This document shows, in pieces, positions 28,032 through 39,352 of a stretch of 64,000 nt of DNA. The stretch lies in the NCBI RefSeq assembly GCF_900185715.1, contig NZ_FYAS01000043.1, positions 1 through 64,000 on the forward strand, read 5' to 3'. The notes beneath the pieces are model-generated. The model ran no database searches. It was not told the DNA's origin and was given only the letters and a program-made list of their open reading frames with translations. The number at the start of each line of letters is the position of its first letter. Position 1 is the stretch's first letter. This DNA comes from Allobosea sp. CS1GBMeth4. Its GTDB lineage: Bacteria > Pseudomonadota > Alphaproteobacteria > Rhizobiales > Beijerinckiaceae. The translations under genes were made by a program, and so were the position numbers.

Positions 28032-28544
28032 TCAGAGCTTGTAGCGGATCTGGTCGGTCCAGAAGCGCTCCAGGCGCAGCAGGGCGTTGTTCATCCGCTC
28101 GAAATCGTCGGCGGCGATGCCGCCGATCTGCTCGACCGTGCGGACATGCTTGTCGTAGACGCCCTTGACGATGTTGTGCACCTCGCGGCCCTTGTCGGTC
28201 AGGCTGATGCGCACCGAGCGGCGGTCGATCCGCGAGCGGGCATGGTGCAGGAAGCCGAGCTCGACCAGCTTCTTGACGTTGTAGGAGACGTTCGAGCCGA
28301 GATAGTAGCCGCGGGTGCGCAGCTCGCTGGCGGAGAGCTCGGCGTCGCCGATATTGTAGAGGAGCAGCGCCTGCACGCTGTTGACGTCGTCGCGGTTGCG
28401 GCGCTCGAACTCGTCCTTGATCACGTCGAGCAAGCGGCGATGCAGCCGCTCGACCAAGGTGAGGGACTCAAGGTAAAGCGGCTTCACCTTGAGCTGAACC
28501 TCATCAGCAGCAGCCGGCTCCACAGTCTTTACATTGCTCTTCAT
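28032..28544 (-). CDS. ldtR: MarR-family regulator LdtR
   Basis: The 170-residue protein has a winged helix core: LLLYNIGDAELSASELRTRGYYLGSNVSYNVKKLVELGFLHHARSRIDRRSVRISLTDKG in outline. It has the YYLGSNVSYNVKKL recognition helix typical of LdtR. In Liberibacter asiaticus and Sinorhizobium meliloti LdtR controls an L,D-transpeptidase and osmotic-stress tolerance; the transpeptidase gene is directly downstream here. ATG at 28544 lies in an AT-rich region unlike the surrounding DNA, consistent with a regulated promoter. Confidence 0.9.
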   Translation of the reverse strand: MKSNVKTVEPAAADEVQLKVKPLYLESLTLVERLHRRLLDVIKDEFERRNRDDVNSVQALLLYNIGDAELSASELRTRGYYLGSNVSYNVKKLVELGFLHHARSRIDRRSVRISLTDKGREVHNIVKGVYDKHVRTVEQIGGIAADDFERMNNALLRLERFWTDQIRYKL

Positions 28545-28654
28545 GGTAATATCCCGCCTGTTGATTACCGGCCAGGATTTGTCTCCCGGTCCGCTTCTGA
28601 GAGACACCATAGGCGGGCCGAATGAAAACGAGTTTAAATATCAGGATGAATCAG

Positions 28655-28678
28655 GGATTTACCCATTTGGGTGAATCC
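28655..28678. promoter_or_regulatory. Dyad in the AT-rich ldtR upstream region
   Basis: GGATTTACCC-attt-GGGTGAATCC is a 10-bp inverted repeat with one G·T mismatch, 111 bases upstream of the ldtR start. The surrounding stretch 28545–28725 is the most AT-rich of this part of the window. It may be an operator of LdtR or another regulator, or a terminator-like hairpin for the upstream DUF6163-like gene. Confidence 0.4.
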
Positions 28679-28752
28679 AAAATGAACCGCAAGTCTCTTA
28701 AGCTAAAGCGTTTCTTACCGGATCGGGGGGCATTCGAGGCGAGCCGGCGGGC

Positions 28753-31528
<2,776 letters not shown>

Positions 31529-31554
31529 ACGCCTGCAGGACATGCGCAGGGAAC

Positions 31555-31638
31555 TCCTCTCCCGCATCGAAGTCGGGTCTACCCGACTTCGACACTTTGC
31601 GTTCTGATCTCGGGCAGGCCCGAGATCAGTGAGAGGGG
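31555..31638. repeat. Tandem hairpin element, family E, after hemB
   Basis: Two perfect hairpins stand side by side: TCGAAGTCGGGT/ACCCGACTTCGA (31567–31592) and TGATCTCGGG/CCCGAGATCA (31605–31628). Outer CTCCTCTCCC and GAGAGGGG arms surround them. It looks like a mobile-type palindromic intergenic element rather than a plain terminator. The rest of the 241-base gap to 31769 shows no gene. Confidence 0.7.
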
Positions 31639-31769
31639 CAGGGCTGAGGATCCGCCGCTGATTGTCGGACGCGACGGCACCGTCGCGCCCCGATCGATAG
31701 GGCAGGCCCTCATCCCTGGCCCTTCAAAGCTGTTCCGCACTCTCGTGAAGCAGGCTAGCGTCCGCTGCG

Positions 31770-33101
31770 ATGCGCGCCCTGCTCACGTCGATTCTGCTCT
31801 GCCTCGCCCTCGCCGCCTGCGGGCGCTTCGACACCGATCAGATCCGCGCCTGCCGGCTGGCGATCCCGGCGCTGAACCCGCCCGGAAGCGTGATCACCAT
31901 CGAGGGCACCGGCAGCGGGCCGCGCGCCGACATCCTGCGCATCGCCTACCGGGCGCAGGCGCCGGACGGCCCGGCGCGGCGGCGCACCATCGACTGCCTG
32001 TTCGCCGGCGAGGGAACGACGCTGCAGCGCGGCGCCCTGGCGGGGCTCGCCTCCGACGGCGTGCCGATGACGGAAGCGAGCTTCCTGCTGCTGCGGCGCT
32101 TCTATCTCGAATACAAGGCGGAGCCGCCGGTCGATCCCGGCATGTCTCCCGGTGCCGATCTGCTCATCCTGCCCCCCGGCCTCGCCTATGGGCTGCAGCA
32201 GGGGCTCGCCGCCCTGCCCTCGGCCGCGATCTACGCGCTGCTCGCCAGCGCTTATGCGCTGATCTACGGGCTCAACGGCCGCATCATCCTGACCTTCGGC
32301 GAGTTCTCGGCGCTGGGCGCGCTCGCCGCCGTGGTCGGCGTGGCCCTGACCCTGTCCCTCGCCGTCTCGACGCCGGTCTCCGGCCTGTTCGTCGCCTTCG
32401 CGGTGGCGATCGCGGTCAGCGCTTTGCACGGCTTCGCCATGGGCCGCTTCGTGCTGCGCCATCTCGACAAGAGCAACGGCCAGCAGGTGCTGATCGCGAC
32501 GATCGGCCTCGCCATCGCGCTCTCGGAATACCTGCGCCTGGCGCAGGGCGCCGAACTGCGCTGGCTGCCGCCGGTGTTCAACGAGCCGCTGCCGCTGGCG
32601 CGGGCCGGGCCGTTCATCGTCACCGCGACGCCGGTCTCGCTCGCCATGGCCGGGCTCGGCCTCTCGGCGGCGACCTGCCTCATCCTCTATCTCGCCCGCT
32701 CGGCCTATGGCCGGGCCTGGCGCGCCGTCTCCGACGACGCCCGCACCGCCTCGCTCTTCGGGATCGATCCGGGCGCGGTGCACGACCGGGCGCTGATCAT
32801 CGCCTGCGCGATCTGCGGCGCGGCCGGCGTGATCGTCACCGTGATCTATGGCGGCATGGGCTTTTCCGGCGGCTTCACGCTGGGCCTGAAGGCGCTGGTC
32901 GCCGCCGTGCTCGGCGGCATCGGCTCGGTGCCGGGCGCCTGCCTCGGCGGGCTCGCCATCGCCGCCTTCGAGGTGCTGTGGTCGGCGACGATGCCGCTCG
33001 AACAGCGCGACATCGCGGTCTATAGCTTGCTCGCCGTGACGCTGATCCTGCGTCCCGGCGGCTTCTTCGGCGACGGCGCGCTGACGCCGCGCCAGGTCTG
33101 A
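31770..33101 (+). CDS. Lipoprotein-like domain fused to a LivH-type ABC permease
   Basis: The 443-residue frame is continuous. Residues 1–17 form a lipoprotein signal (LCLALAAC, Cys17). Residues 18–125 make a soluble domain with no recognised family. From about 130 onward a LivH-type branched-chain amino acid permease follows, with PSAAIYALLASAYALIYGLNGRIILTFGEFSALGA, RAVSDDARTASLFGIDPG and VLGGIGSVPGACLGGL. No livM, livF, livG or binding protein is adjacent, so the other subunits must be encoded elsewhere. The next gene, threonine dehydratase, follows after 17 bases and probably shares the transcript. Confidence 0.85.
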   Translation: MRALLTSILLCLALAACGRFDTDQIRACRLAIPALNPPGSVITIEGTGSGPRADILRIAYRAQAPDGPARRRTIDCLFAGEGTTLQRGALAGLASDGVPMTEASFLLLRRFYLEYKAEPPVDPGMSPGADLLILPPGLAYGLQQGLAALPSAAIYALLASAYALIYGLNGRIILTFGEFSALGALAAVVGVALTLSLAVSTPVSGLFVAFAVAIAVSALHGFAMGRFVLRHLDKSNGQQVLIATIGLAIALSEYLRLAQGAELRWLPPVFNEPLPLARAGPFIVTATPVSLAMAGLGLSAATCLILYLARSAYGRAWRAVSDDARTASLFGIDPGAVHDRALIIACAICGAAGVIVTVIYGGMGFSGGFTLGLKALVAAVLGGIGSVPGACLGGLAIAAFEVLWSATMPLEQRDIAVYSLLAVTLILRPGGFFGDGALTPRQV

Positions 33102-33118
33102 CGGACACGGGGGAACGG

Positions 33119-34369
33119 ATGGGCAGCGGCTTCGCGATCAGCTTCGCCGATATCGAGACGGCTGCGCAGACCATCGCAGGCCATGTGCTGAGGACGCCGC
33201 TGATGCCGGCGCCGCGCCTCTCGGCGCTGACCGGGGCGGAGGTGTTCGTCAAGCACGAGAACATGCAGGCGACCGCCTCGTTCAAGGAACGCGGCGCGGT
33301 CAACAAGCTGCGCAGCCTGGGCGACGACGAAAGGCGCCGCGGCGTCATCGCCATGTCGGCCGGCAACCACGCCCAGGCGGTCGCCTATCACGCCCGGCGC
33401 TTCGGCATTCCGGCGACGATCGTGATGCCGGAGATGACGCCGCTGGTGAAGGTGGAGAACACCCGCGCCCATGGCGCCGAGGTCGTGCTGTTCGGCGAAA
33501 CCCTCTATGAGGCGGCCCAGCACGCCCGCGACATCGCCGCCGGGAGGAGCCTCGTCTTCGTCCACCCTTACGACGATGCGGCGGTGATGGCCGGCCAGGG
33601 CACGGTCGCGCTGGAGATGCTGCGCGAGGCGCCCGAGCTCGACATGCTGATGATCCCGCTCGGCGGCGGCGGGCTGATGGCCGGCAACGCCGTGGCCGCG
33701 AAGGCGCTGAAGCCGTCGATCGAGCTGATCGGCATCGAGGCGGCGCTCTATCCCTCCTTCCACAACGCCGTGCACGGCACGCAGATGCCGATCGGCGGCG
33801 CGACCCTGGCGGAAGGCATCGCGGTGAAGACGGTCGGCACGCTGACCCTGCCGATCGTCAAGGAGCTGGTCTCGGGCATCGTGCTCGTCGGCGAGGACCT
33901 GATCGAGCGCGCCGTCAACGCCTATGCGACGCTGCAGCACACATTGGCCGAGGGGGCCGGCGCCGCCGGGCTGGCGGCGATGCTGAAGGAGCCGGACCGG
34001 TACCGGGGGCGCAGGGTCGGCCTCCTGCTCTGCGGCGGCAATATCGACGCGCGCCTGCTCGCCGCGATCATGGTGCGCGAGCTCGAGCGCGAGCAGCGCA
34101 TCGCCGCCTTCCGCCTCACCGCCAGCGACCGGCCCGGCCTGCTCGGCAAGGTGGCGAGCCTGTTCGGCACGCACGGCGCCAACATCCTCGAGGTCAGCCA
34201 TGGCCGCCTCTTCCTCGACGTGCCGGCCAAGGGCGTGACGCTCGACGTCACCATCGAGACCCGCGACGAGGCGCACACGGCGGCCATCGAGCAGGCGCTG
34301 CGCGAGGAAGGCTTCGCGCCGCGGCGGATCCACCCGCGCGGCCAGGAGCCCGACCGCTCCGGAGCGTAG
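33119..34369 (+). CDS. ilvA: Threonine dehydratase (ammonia-lyase) with ACT domain
   Basis: This PLP enzyme deaminates threonine to 2-oxobutyrate. The 416-residue protein has the PLP lysine in ENMQATASFKERGAVNKL, the SAGNHAQAVAYHA motif, the glycine loop IPLGGGGLMAGNA, and a C-terminal ACT-like domain from about 330 (FRLTASDRPGLLGKVASLFGTHGANILEVSH). A single short regulatory domain resembles TdcB/YgeX-type enzymes rather than long IlvA. ATG at 33119 follows GGGGGAA. Coupled by position to the LivH-like permease. Confidence 0.92.
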   Translation: MGSGFAISFADIETAAQTIAGHVLRTPLMPAPRLSALTGAEVFVKHENMQATASFKERGAVNKLRSLGDDERRRGVIAMSAGNHAQAVAYHARRFGIPATIVMPEMTPLVKVENTRAHGAEVVLFGETLYEAAQHARDIAAGRSLVFVHPYDDAAVMAGQGTVALEMLREAPELDMLMIPLGGGGLMAGNAVAAKALKPSIELIGIEAALYPSFHNAVHGTQMPIGGATLAEGIAVKTVGTLTLPIVKELVSGIVLVGEDLIERAVNAYATLQHTLAEGAGAAGLAAMLKEPDRYRGRRVGLLLCGGNIDARLLAAIMVRELEREQRIAAFRLTASDRPGLLGKVASLFGTHGANILEVSHGRLFLDVPAKGVTLDVTIETRDEAHTAAIEQALREEGFAPRRIHPRGQEPDRSGA

Positions 34370-34520
34370 CGGGGCGTGCTTCGCTCCCCCCGGACAGCGC
34401 GCTCCCGCATGGACAAAGGCCTTGCGCATCCCGGCCTCACGCTCTTGCGGAACCGGCCGGCCGATCAAACATTACCCTTCGACAGGCCGTGACGGCCTGC
34501 CTGGAAGGGGATGCCCATCG

Positions 34521-34997
34521 ATGTCGAACCCGTCGTCCTATCGCCAGCCGCCGATCACGGCGCTGGAGGACCGGCCGCAGCAGGATACGCGCGGCGTGCT
34601 GGGCTCGCGCCTGTTCGCCTGGATCGGCGACGTCGTCATCCTGTTCTTCCTGACCTGGATCGTCTGGGTGCTGCTCGGCATCCTCGGCTTCGTCACCTTC
34701 GGGCTGGCCTGGCTGCTGATCGGCGGCGCGGCGCTCGCCGTCGTGCTCGGCTATTCGGCGGTCACCATCGGCGGGCGCAGGCAGGCGACGCTCGGCATGC
34801 GCATGGCGGGCCTGCGGGTCGAGACCGCCTCGGGCGGCCGCCCGGATGCGCTGGCCGCTGCCGTGCACGCGCTGTTCTTCTACGTCGCGGCCGGCACGGT
34901 CGCCCTCTGGCTGATCGACATCGCCTGCGGGCTGGTGCGCGAGGACCGGCGCCTCGGCCACGACATCCTGACCGGGCTGGTTGTGGTGCGCGCCTGA
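34521..34997 (+). CDS. RDD-family membrane protein
   Basis: The 158-residue protein has three hydrophobic segments. It carries the RDD hallmarks: an Arg and Asp in the first helix region (SRLFAWIGDVVILFFLTWIV), GRRQATLGMRMAGLRV in the middle, and EDRRLGHDILTGLVVV at the end. RDD proteins are poorly defined inner-membrane proteins, some of which affect sodium or osmotic tolerance. ATG at 34521 begins the conserved part. Convergent with the downstream methyltransferase. Confidence 0.88.
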   Translation: MSNPSSYRQPPITALEDRPQQDTRGVLGSRLFAWIGDVVILFFLTWIVWVLLGILGFVTFGLAWLLIGGAALAVVLGYSAVTIGGRRQATLGMRMAGLRVETASGGRPDALAAAVHALFFYVAAGTVALWLIDIACGLVREDRRLGHDILTGLVVVRA

Positions 34998-35004
34998 GCC
35001 GGGC

Positions 35005-35835
35005 TCAGAAGCGATAGCGTAGCAGGAGGCCGATGCGCGCCAGCAGCGGGATCAGCGAGAAGACCTGCATGGCGAAGCGCGCCGGCCACGACATCCTGGC
35101 GATCTGCGCCGGGTCGTAGCCATCGGGATCATAGGCGGTGAGCTCGGTCGCGAGCCTCAGCCCGGGAACCTGCCGCTCCAGCTCGGCCGGATCGTCGAGC
35201 GCCCAGTCCAGCGTCGCGCCGGTCGCCCTGATGGAGGGCTGCAGCGCGACCAGGCGCAGGCCGAAGGAGCTGTAGGCGTCGAAGACGATCTCCCCGGCCG
35301 GGCAGTGCCGCACCAGCCGCCGCAGCAGCAGCGGCACCTCCGCCTCCGGCAGATAGGGCAGCAGCCCCTCGGCCACGACCATCGCCGGGCGGTGCCGTGG
35401 CAGCGCCTCGATCCAGCCGGGCTCGGTCACCGAGGAGCCGACCAGATGGCAGCCGCGGCGGGCCGGATAGAGCCTGCGCCTGAGGGCGATGACGTCGGGA
35501 TAGTCGACCTCGTACCAGTCGATCCCCGCAGGCGGGGCGATGCGGAAGACCCGGCTGTCGAGCCCGCAGCCGAGATGCAGCACGATCGCGTCGCGATGGC
35601 GGGCGATGAAGTCGCGCGTCCAGCCGTCGAGGATATGGGCGCGCATGGCGAGGCCGATCATCAGGTCGCGATCGACCTTCAGCCTGGCGAAGTCGTAGTC
35701 GATCCGGCCTGCCGCCCGCGCCGCGAAGCGGTCCTTCAACAGAGAATCGGGCAGCCGGCTCTCGCCGGCCTTGGCCCAGAGCGTGATCAGCAGGGTTTCC
35801 CTCTCCCGGGTCAACGCGACCGTCTCGGTTCGCAT
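35005..35835 (-). CDS. Class I SAM-dependent methyltransferase, leucine carboxyl methyltransferase family
   Basis: The 276-residue protein fits the LCM/TcmP-like family: the N-terminal [26 protein letters not shown], the SAM motif [17 protein letters not shown] (about 85–101), the acidic [12 protein letters not shown] and [17 protein letters not shown]. Members methylate carboxyl or hydroxyl groups of small molecules or proteins; the substrate here is not known. It ends with hydrophobic helices ([17 protein letters not shown]), unusual for a soluble enzyme. Divergent from bpt. Confidence 0.87.
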   Translation of the reverse strand: MRTETVALTRERETLLITLWAKAGESRLPDSLLKDRFAARAAGRIDYDFARLKVDRDLMIGLAMRAHILDGWTRDFIARHRDAIVLHLGCGLDSRVFRIAPPAGIDWYEVDYPDVIALRRRLYPARRGCHLVGSSVTEPGWIEALPRHRPAMVVAEGLLPYLPEAEVPLLLRRLVRHCPAGEIVFDAYSSFGLRLVALQPSIRATGATLDWALDDPAELERQVPGLRLATELTAYDPDGYDPAQIARMSWPARFAMQVFSLIPLLARIGLLLRYRF

Positions 35836-35999
35836 CCGATGCCCCTGCGCTCGGGGCTTTCCGGTATCCCCTCATGTCCAGAGTAGCACCGGCGGGAGGA
35901 ATGTCCCATGCGGTGCCGCCACCGCAGGCTTGGCGCTTGTTGCCGCCGCGCCGGCTGCTAAACTCGCTCCCGACACGGCGGTTCCGGAGCCTGCCAGAC

Positions 36000-36746
36000 G
36001 TGACGCGCCCCCTGCGGGATGCCCCGCAATTCTACCTGACCTCGCCGACGCCCTGCCCCTATCTGCCGGGCCGCGAGGAGCGCAAGGTGTTCACGCACCT
36101 CGTCGGCGCGCGGGCGCGCGACCTCAACGACGTGCTCTCGCAAGGCGGCTTCCGGCGCTCGCAGAGCATCGCCTATCGCCCGGCCTGCGAGATCTGCCGG
36201 GCCTGCATCTCGGTCAGGATCGTGGTCGCCGACTTCCGGCTTTCGCGCGGCTTCCGCAGGATCGCCGCGCGCAATGGCGACCTGATCGGCGAGGCGCTGC
36301 CGCCGCAGCCGCGCTCGGAGCATTATTCGCTGTTCCGCGCCTATCTCGACGAACGTCACCCCGATGGCGGCATGGCGACGATGTCGGCCCTCGACTTCGC
36401 CATGATGGTCGAGGACACCCATGTCGAGACCAGCCTGATCGAATATCGCCGGCGCGGGCCGGATAGCGGCTTCACCGGCCGCGGCCAGGGCGATCTCTTC
36501 GCCTTCGCCCTGACCGACCGGCTGAGCGACGGGCTCTCCATGGTCTATTCGGTCTACGATCCCGACCTCGAAACCCGCTCGCTCGGCACCTTCATGGTGC
36601 TCGACCATGTCGAGCGCGCCCGCAAGCTCGGCCTGCCCTATGTCTATCTCGGCTACTGGGTCGATGGCTCGCCGAAGATGGCCTACAAGGCCCGCTTCCT
36701 GCCGCAGGAGCGCCTGATGCCGCAAGGCTGGGAACGGGTGGGCTGA
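36000..36746 (+). CDS. bpt: Aspartate/glutamate leucyltransferase (Bpt)
   Basis: Bpt transfers leucine from Leu-tRNA to N-terminal Asp or Glu, sending proteins to ClpS/ClpAP degradation. The 248-residue protein starts [35 protein letters not shown] and has the cysteine pair [16 protein letters not shown] and the C-terminal [22 protein letters not shown]. The GTG at 36000 lies 10 bases after GGAG and starts exactly at the conserved region; the frame is open for 126 bases further upstream, but that part does not match the family. Confidence 0.92.
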   Translation: MTRPLRDAPQFYLTSPTPCPYLPGREERKVFTHLVGARARDLNDVLSQGGFRRSQSIAYRPACEICRACISVRIVVADFRLSRGFRRIAARNGDLIGEALPPQPRSEHYSLFRAYLDERHPDGGMATMSALDFAMMVEDTHVETSLIEYRRRGPDSGFTGRGQGDLFAFALTDRLSDGLSMVYSVYDPDLETRSLGTFMVLDHVERARKLGLPYVYLGYWVDGSPKMAYKARFLPQERLMPQGWERVG

Positions 36747-36758
36747 GCCTGCCGGCCC

Positions 36759-36848
36759 GTCATTCTCGGACGAAGCGACGCGCAGACCCGAAAACCTCAT
36801 CACCAGACGCCTGGCTTTCGAGATGCCGGGTCGAGCCCGGGACGACGG
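36759..36848. repeat. Palindromic mosaic repeat, family B, copy 1
   Basis: The first part of the 336-base gene-free stretch 36747–37082. It begins GTCATTCTCGGACGAAGCG, contains CGCAGACCCGAAAACC and ends GGGTCGAGCCCGGGACGAC. The same modules, in the same order, occur at 43041 and 46488, and reversed at 62198. No coding content. Confidence 0.75.
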
Positions 36849-36879
36849 CAAGCACGATCTAAATCGTTTAGAGCCCGTT

Positions 36880-36973
36880 CCGATCAGCTTGCACCGCAAG
36901 CAGATCGGTAAAACGGTCTCTCAGCTGAAAGTGAGAGACGGATTCACCGATCAGATTGATTCAATCTGATCGG
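36880..36973. repeat. Triple-hairpin element, family F
   Basis: Three hairpins in a row: GATCAGCTTGC/GCAAGCAGATC (36880–36908), GTCTCTCAGCT/AGTGAGAGAC, and a perfect 12-bp CCGATCAGATTG/CAATCTGATCGG (36947–36973, loop ATT). The flanking TTTAGAGC resembles the family A end. The stretch 36974–37082 before the RraA gene shows no hairpin and presumably holds its promoter. Confidence 0.65.
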
Positions 36974-37082
36974 ATCCGGCTCTGGCGCGCACGCCCGCGC
37001 TGCAAAAACCGCACTTGTCCGGGCCGTGCCTCTCCGTGCAACCTGCCGCCAAGGCCGCCCGACAGGCCGCAGCGGAGGAACC

Positions 37083-37730
37083 ATGACCGACAGGCTGACC
37101 GAGCGGCTCGAGCGCTGCTACACCGGCATCATCCACGACACGATGCGCGCCATGGGCCTGAAGGATTTCACCCTGCCGCCGAGCCTGCGCCCGCTCCTGC
37201 CGGGCGTGAAGCTCGCCGGCCCGGCCTTCACCGTCGAGGGCAGGACCGGCGAGTTCGACGCGCACGAGACGCTGCTCGGCTGGACCGGCCTGCTCTCCGC
37301 CGCCAAGCCCGGCCATGTCTGGGTCTGCCAGCCGAACACCGAGGAGATCGCGCTGATGGGCGAGCTCTCGGCCGAGACGCTGAAGAACAAGGGCGTGCGC
37401 GGCTGCGTCATCGACGGCCTGTCGCGCGACACCGAATTCATGATCGAGATGGGCTTCCAGGCCTATTTCAAGGCCTACACGCCGCGCGACATCGTCGGCG
37501 CCTGGCTGCCCAAGGCGGTCGACGAGCCGATCAAGATCGGCGAGGTCTGGATCCGGCCGGGCGACTACATCCTCGGCGATCGCGACGGCGTGGTGCGCAT
37601 CCCCTCCGAGATCGTCGCCGAGGTGCTGGACAAGGCCGAGGCCGCGATCTCGACCGAGAACAAGGTCCGCACGGCGATCCTCGCCGGCACCGATCCGCAG
37701 CAGGCCTATCTGCAATACGGCAAGTTCTGA
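37083..37730 (+). CDS. RraA-family protein (HMG-aldolase-like)
   Basis: The 215-residue protein has the RraA fold with the aldolase signature GCVIDGLSRD (Arg and Asp of the GxxRD-type metal/substrate motif) and the C-terminal DGVVRIPSEIVAEVLDKAE. Homologues include 4-hydroxy-4-methyl-2-oxoglutarate/oxaloacetate aldolases and the RNase E inhibitor RraA. The catalytic residues and the neighbouring UxaA-type genes favour a metabolic lyase. GGAGGAACC precedes the ATG. Its stop overlaps the next gene's start (TGATG). Confidence 0.88.
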   Translation: MTDRLTERLERCYTGIIHDTMRAMGLKDFTLPPSLRPLLPGVKLAGPAFTVEGRTGEFDAHETLLGWTGLLSAAKPGHVWVCQPNTEEIALMGELSAETLKNKGVRGCVIDGLSRDTEFMIEMGFQAYFKAYTPRDIVGAWLPKAVDEPIKIGEVWIRPGDYILGDRDGVVRIPSEIVAEVLDKAEAAISTENKVRTAILAGTDPQQAYLQYGKF

Positions 37731-38044
37731 TGGCCGGCCACGATCCGCGCCTGATCCTGCTCGACCCGCGCGACAACGTCTTCGTCGCGCGCATGCGGCT
37801 GCCCGCGGGCGAGCGCATCGAGACCGGCGCCGGCGCGGCGCTGACCGACCGCGACATCGCGCTCGCCCACAAGGTGGCGCGACGCGCCATCGCGCCGGGC
37901 GAGAAGATCCTGAAATACGGCGCGCCGATCGGCGTGGCGACGGCCGCCATCGCCGCCGGCAGCCATGTCCATGTCCAGAACATGAAGAGCGACTACACGC
38001 CGACCTATCATCTCGAGGACGAGCGGGCGGATGCGAAGGGCTGA
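37730..38044 (+). CDS. UxaA-family hydrolyase, N-terminal (SAF-domain) subunit
   Basis: The 104-residue protein corresponds to the N-terminal SAF domain of altronate/galactarate dehydratases: DNVFVARMRLPAGERIE, DIALAHKVARRAIAPGEKILKYGAPIGVA and the conserved AGSHVHVQNM. In E. coli UxaA this domain is part of one chain; here it is a separate small subunit, as in SuyA of (2R)-sulfolactate sulfo-lyase and similar split enzymes. It is translationally coupled to the RraA gene. Confidence 0.88.
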   Translation: MAGHDPRLILLDPRDNVFVARMRLPAGERIETGAGAALTDRDIALAHKVARRAIAPGEKILKYGAPIGVATAAIAAGSHVHVQNMKSDYTPTYHLEDERADAKG

Positions 38045-38083
38045 TCCCAACCCCAGATCGATCGCCGGAGCCACTGCGCGGAA

Positions 38084-38106
38084 CCCCTCCCCACGAGGGG
38101 GAGGGG
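38084..38106. repeat. Hairpin between the two UxaA subunit genes
   Basis: CCCCTCCCC-acgag-GGGGAGGGG is a perfect 9-bp stem in the 79-base gap between the small and large subunit genes. It ends 17 bases before the ATG of the large subunit and overlaps the purine-rich stretch leading to it, so it may tune translation of the second subunit or protect the upstream message. Confidence 0.6.
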
Positions 38107-38123
38107 AAGCGAGGTCGAGCCCA

Positions 38124-39323
38124 ATGACACATCTGCAAGGCTATCTGCGCGGCGACGGCCGCAAGGGCATCCGCAACGTCGTCGCCGTCGCCTATCTGGT
38201 CGAATGCGCACACCACGTCGCGCGCGAGATCGCCCTGCCCTGGCGCGAGCACGATGTCCACGCCATCGGTTTTCCCGGCTGCTACCCCAACCCTTACGCC
38301 GAGCGGATGATGGAGCAGCTCTGCACCCATCCCAATGTCGGGGCGGTGCTGCTGGTCTCGCTCGGCTGCGAGAGCTTCAACAAATACGCGCTGGAGCGGG
38401 TGGTGCGCGCCAGCGGCCGGCCGGTGAAGACCATCATGATCCAGGGCACCGGCGGCACGCGGGCCTCGATCCGGGAGGGCCGCGCCTGGGTCGAGGAGCA
38501 GCGGGTCGCGCTCGACGCCGCCGAAACCGTGCCGATGCAGGTCGGCGAGCTGGTGATCGGCACCGTCTGCGGCGGCTCGGACGGCACCTCCGGCATCACC
38601 GGCAACCCGGCTGCGGGGCGCGCCTTCGACCAGCTCATCGCCGAGGGCGCCGCCTGCATCTTCGAGGAGACCGGCGAGCTGATCGGCTGCGAGCACATCA
38701 TGGCGGCGCGTGCGATCACGCCCGGGCTCGGCGCCGAGCTGGAGAAATCGGTCGCCAAGGCGGCGCGCTACTACGCGACGCTCGGCTACGGCTCCTTCGC
38801 CGCCGGCAATGCCGAGGGCGGGCTCTCGACCATCGAGGAGAAGTCGATGGGCGCCTATGCCAAATCGGGCGCCTCCCCGATCTCCGGCCTGCTGAAGCCG
38901 GGCGACGTGCCGCCGCGCGGCGGGCTCTACCTGCTCGACGTGGTGCCGGACGGCGAGGTCCGCTTCGGCTTTCCCAACATCAACGACAATGCCGAGATCG
39001 CCGAGCTGATCGCCTGCGGCGCGCATTGCGTGTTGTTCGTCACCGGCCGCGGCTCGGTCGTCGGCTCGGCGATCTCGCCGGTGGTGAAGATCTGCGCCAA
39101 TCCCGAGACCTATCGCCGGATGAGCGACGACATGGACGTCGACGCCGGGCGCATCCTCGAGGGCAAGGCGAGCCTTGACCAGGTCGGCAGCGAGATCCGG
39201 AACCTCGTCGTCTCCCTGGCGCAGGGCGCGCGCACGAAGTCGGAGGAGCTCGGCCATCAGGAATTCATCCTGACTTACAAGAGCTTCGAGCCGCTCGGCC
39301 CGGCCTGCCTGCCGGCGGCGTAG
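38124..39323 (+). CDS. UxaA-family hydrolyase, large (C-terminal) subunit
   Basis: The 399-residue protein matches the catalytic domain of altronate/galactarate dehydratases and SuyB: YLRGDGRKGIRNVVAVAYLVECAHHVA, AIGFPGCYPNPYAERMMEQLCTHPNVGAVLLVSLGCE, GTVCGGSDGTSGITGNPAAGRAFD and TGRGSVVGSAISPVVKICANPETYRRM. The conserved cysteines are those expected to hold iron. Substrate may be a sugar acid or sulfolactate; gene order with an RraA-type lyase suggests dehydration followed by retro-aldol cleavage. No transporter is adjacent. Confidence 0.9.
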   Translation: MTHLQGYLRGDGRKGIRNVVAVAYLVECAHHVAREIALPWREHDVHAIGFPGCYPNPYAERMMEQLCTHPNVGAVLLVSLGCESFNKYALERVVRASGRPVKTIMIQGTGGTRASIREGRAWVEEQRVALDAAETVPMQVGELVIGTVCGGSDGTSGITGNPAAGRAFDQLIAEGAACIFEETGELIGCEHIMAARAITPGLGAELEKSVAKAARYYATLGYGSFAAGNAEGGLSTIEEKSMGAYAKSGASPISGLLKPGDVPPRGGLYLLDVVPDGEVRFGFPNINDNAEIAELIACGAHCVLFVTGRGSVVGSAISPVVKICANPETYRRMSDDMDVDAGRILEGKASLDQVGSEIRNLVVSLAQGARTKSEELGHQEFILTYKSFEPLGPACLPAA

Positions 39324-39352
39324 GCGCCGAATCGTCGCCCGTCGCGGCGGCG

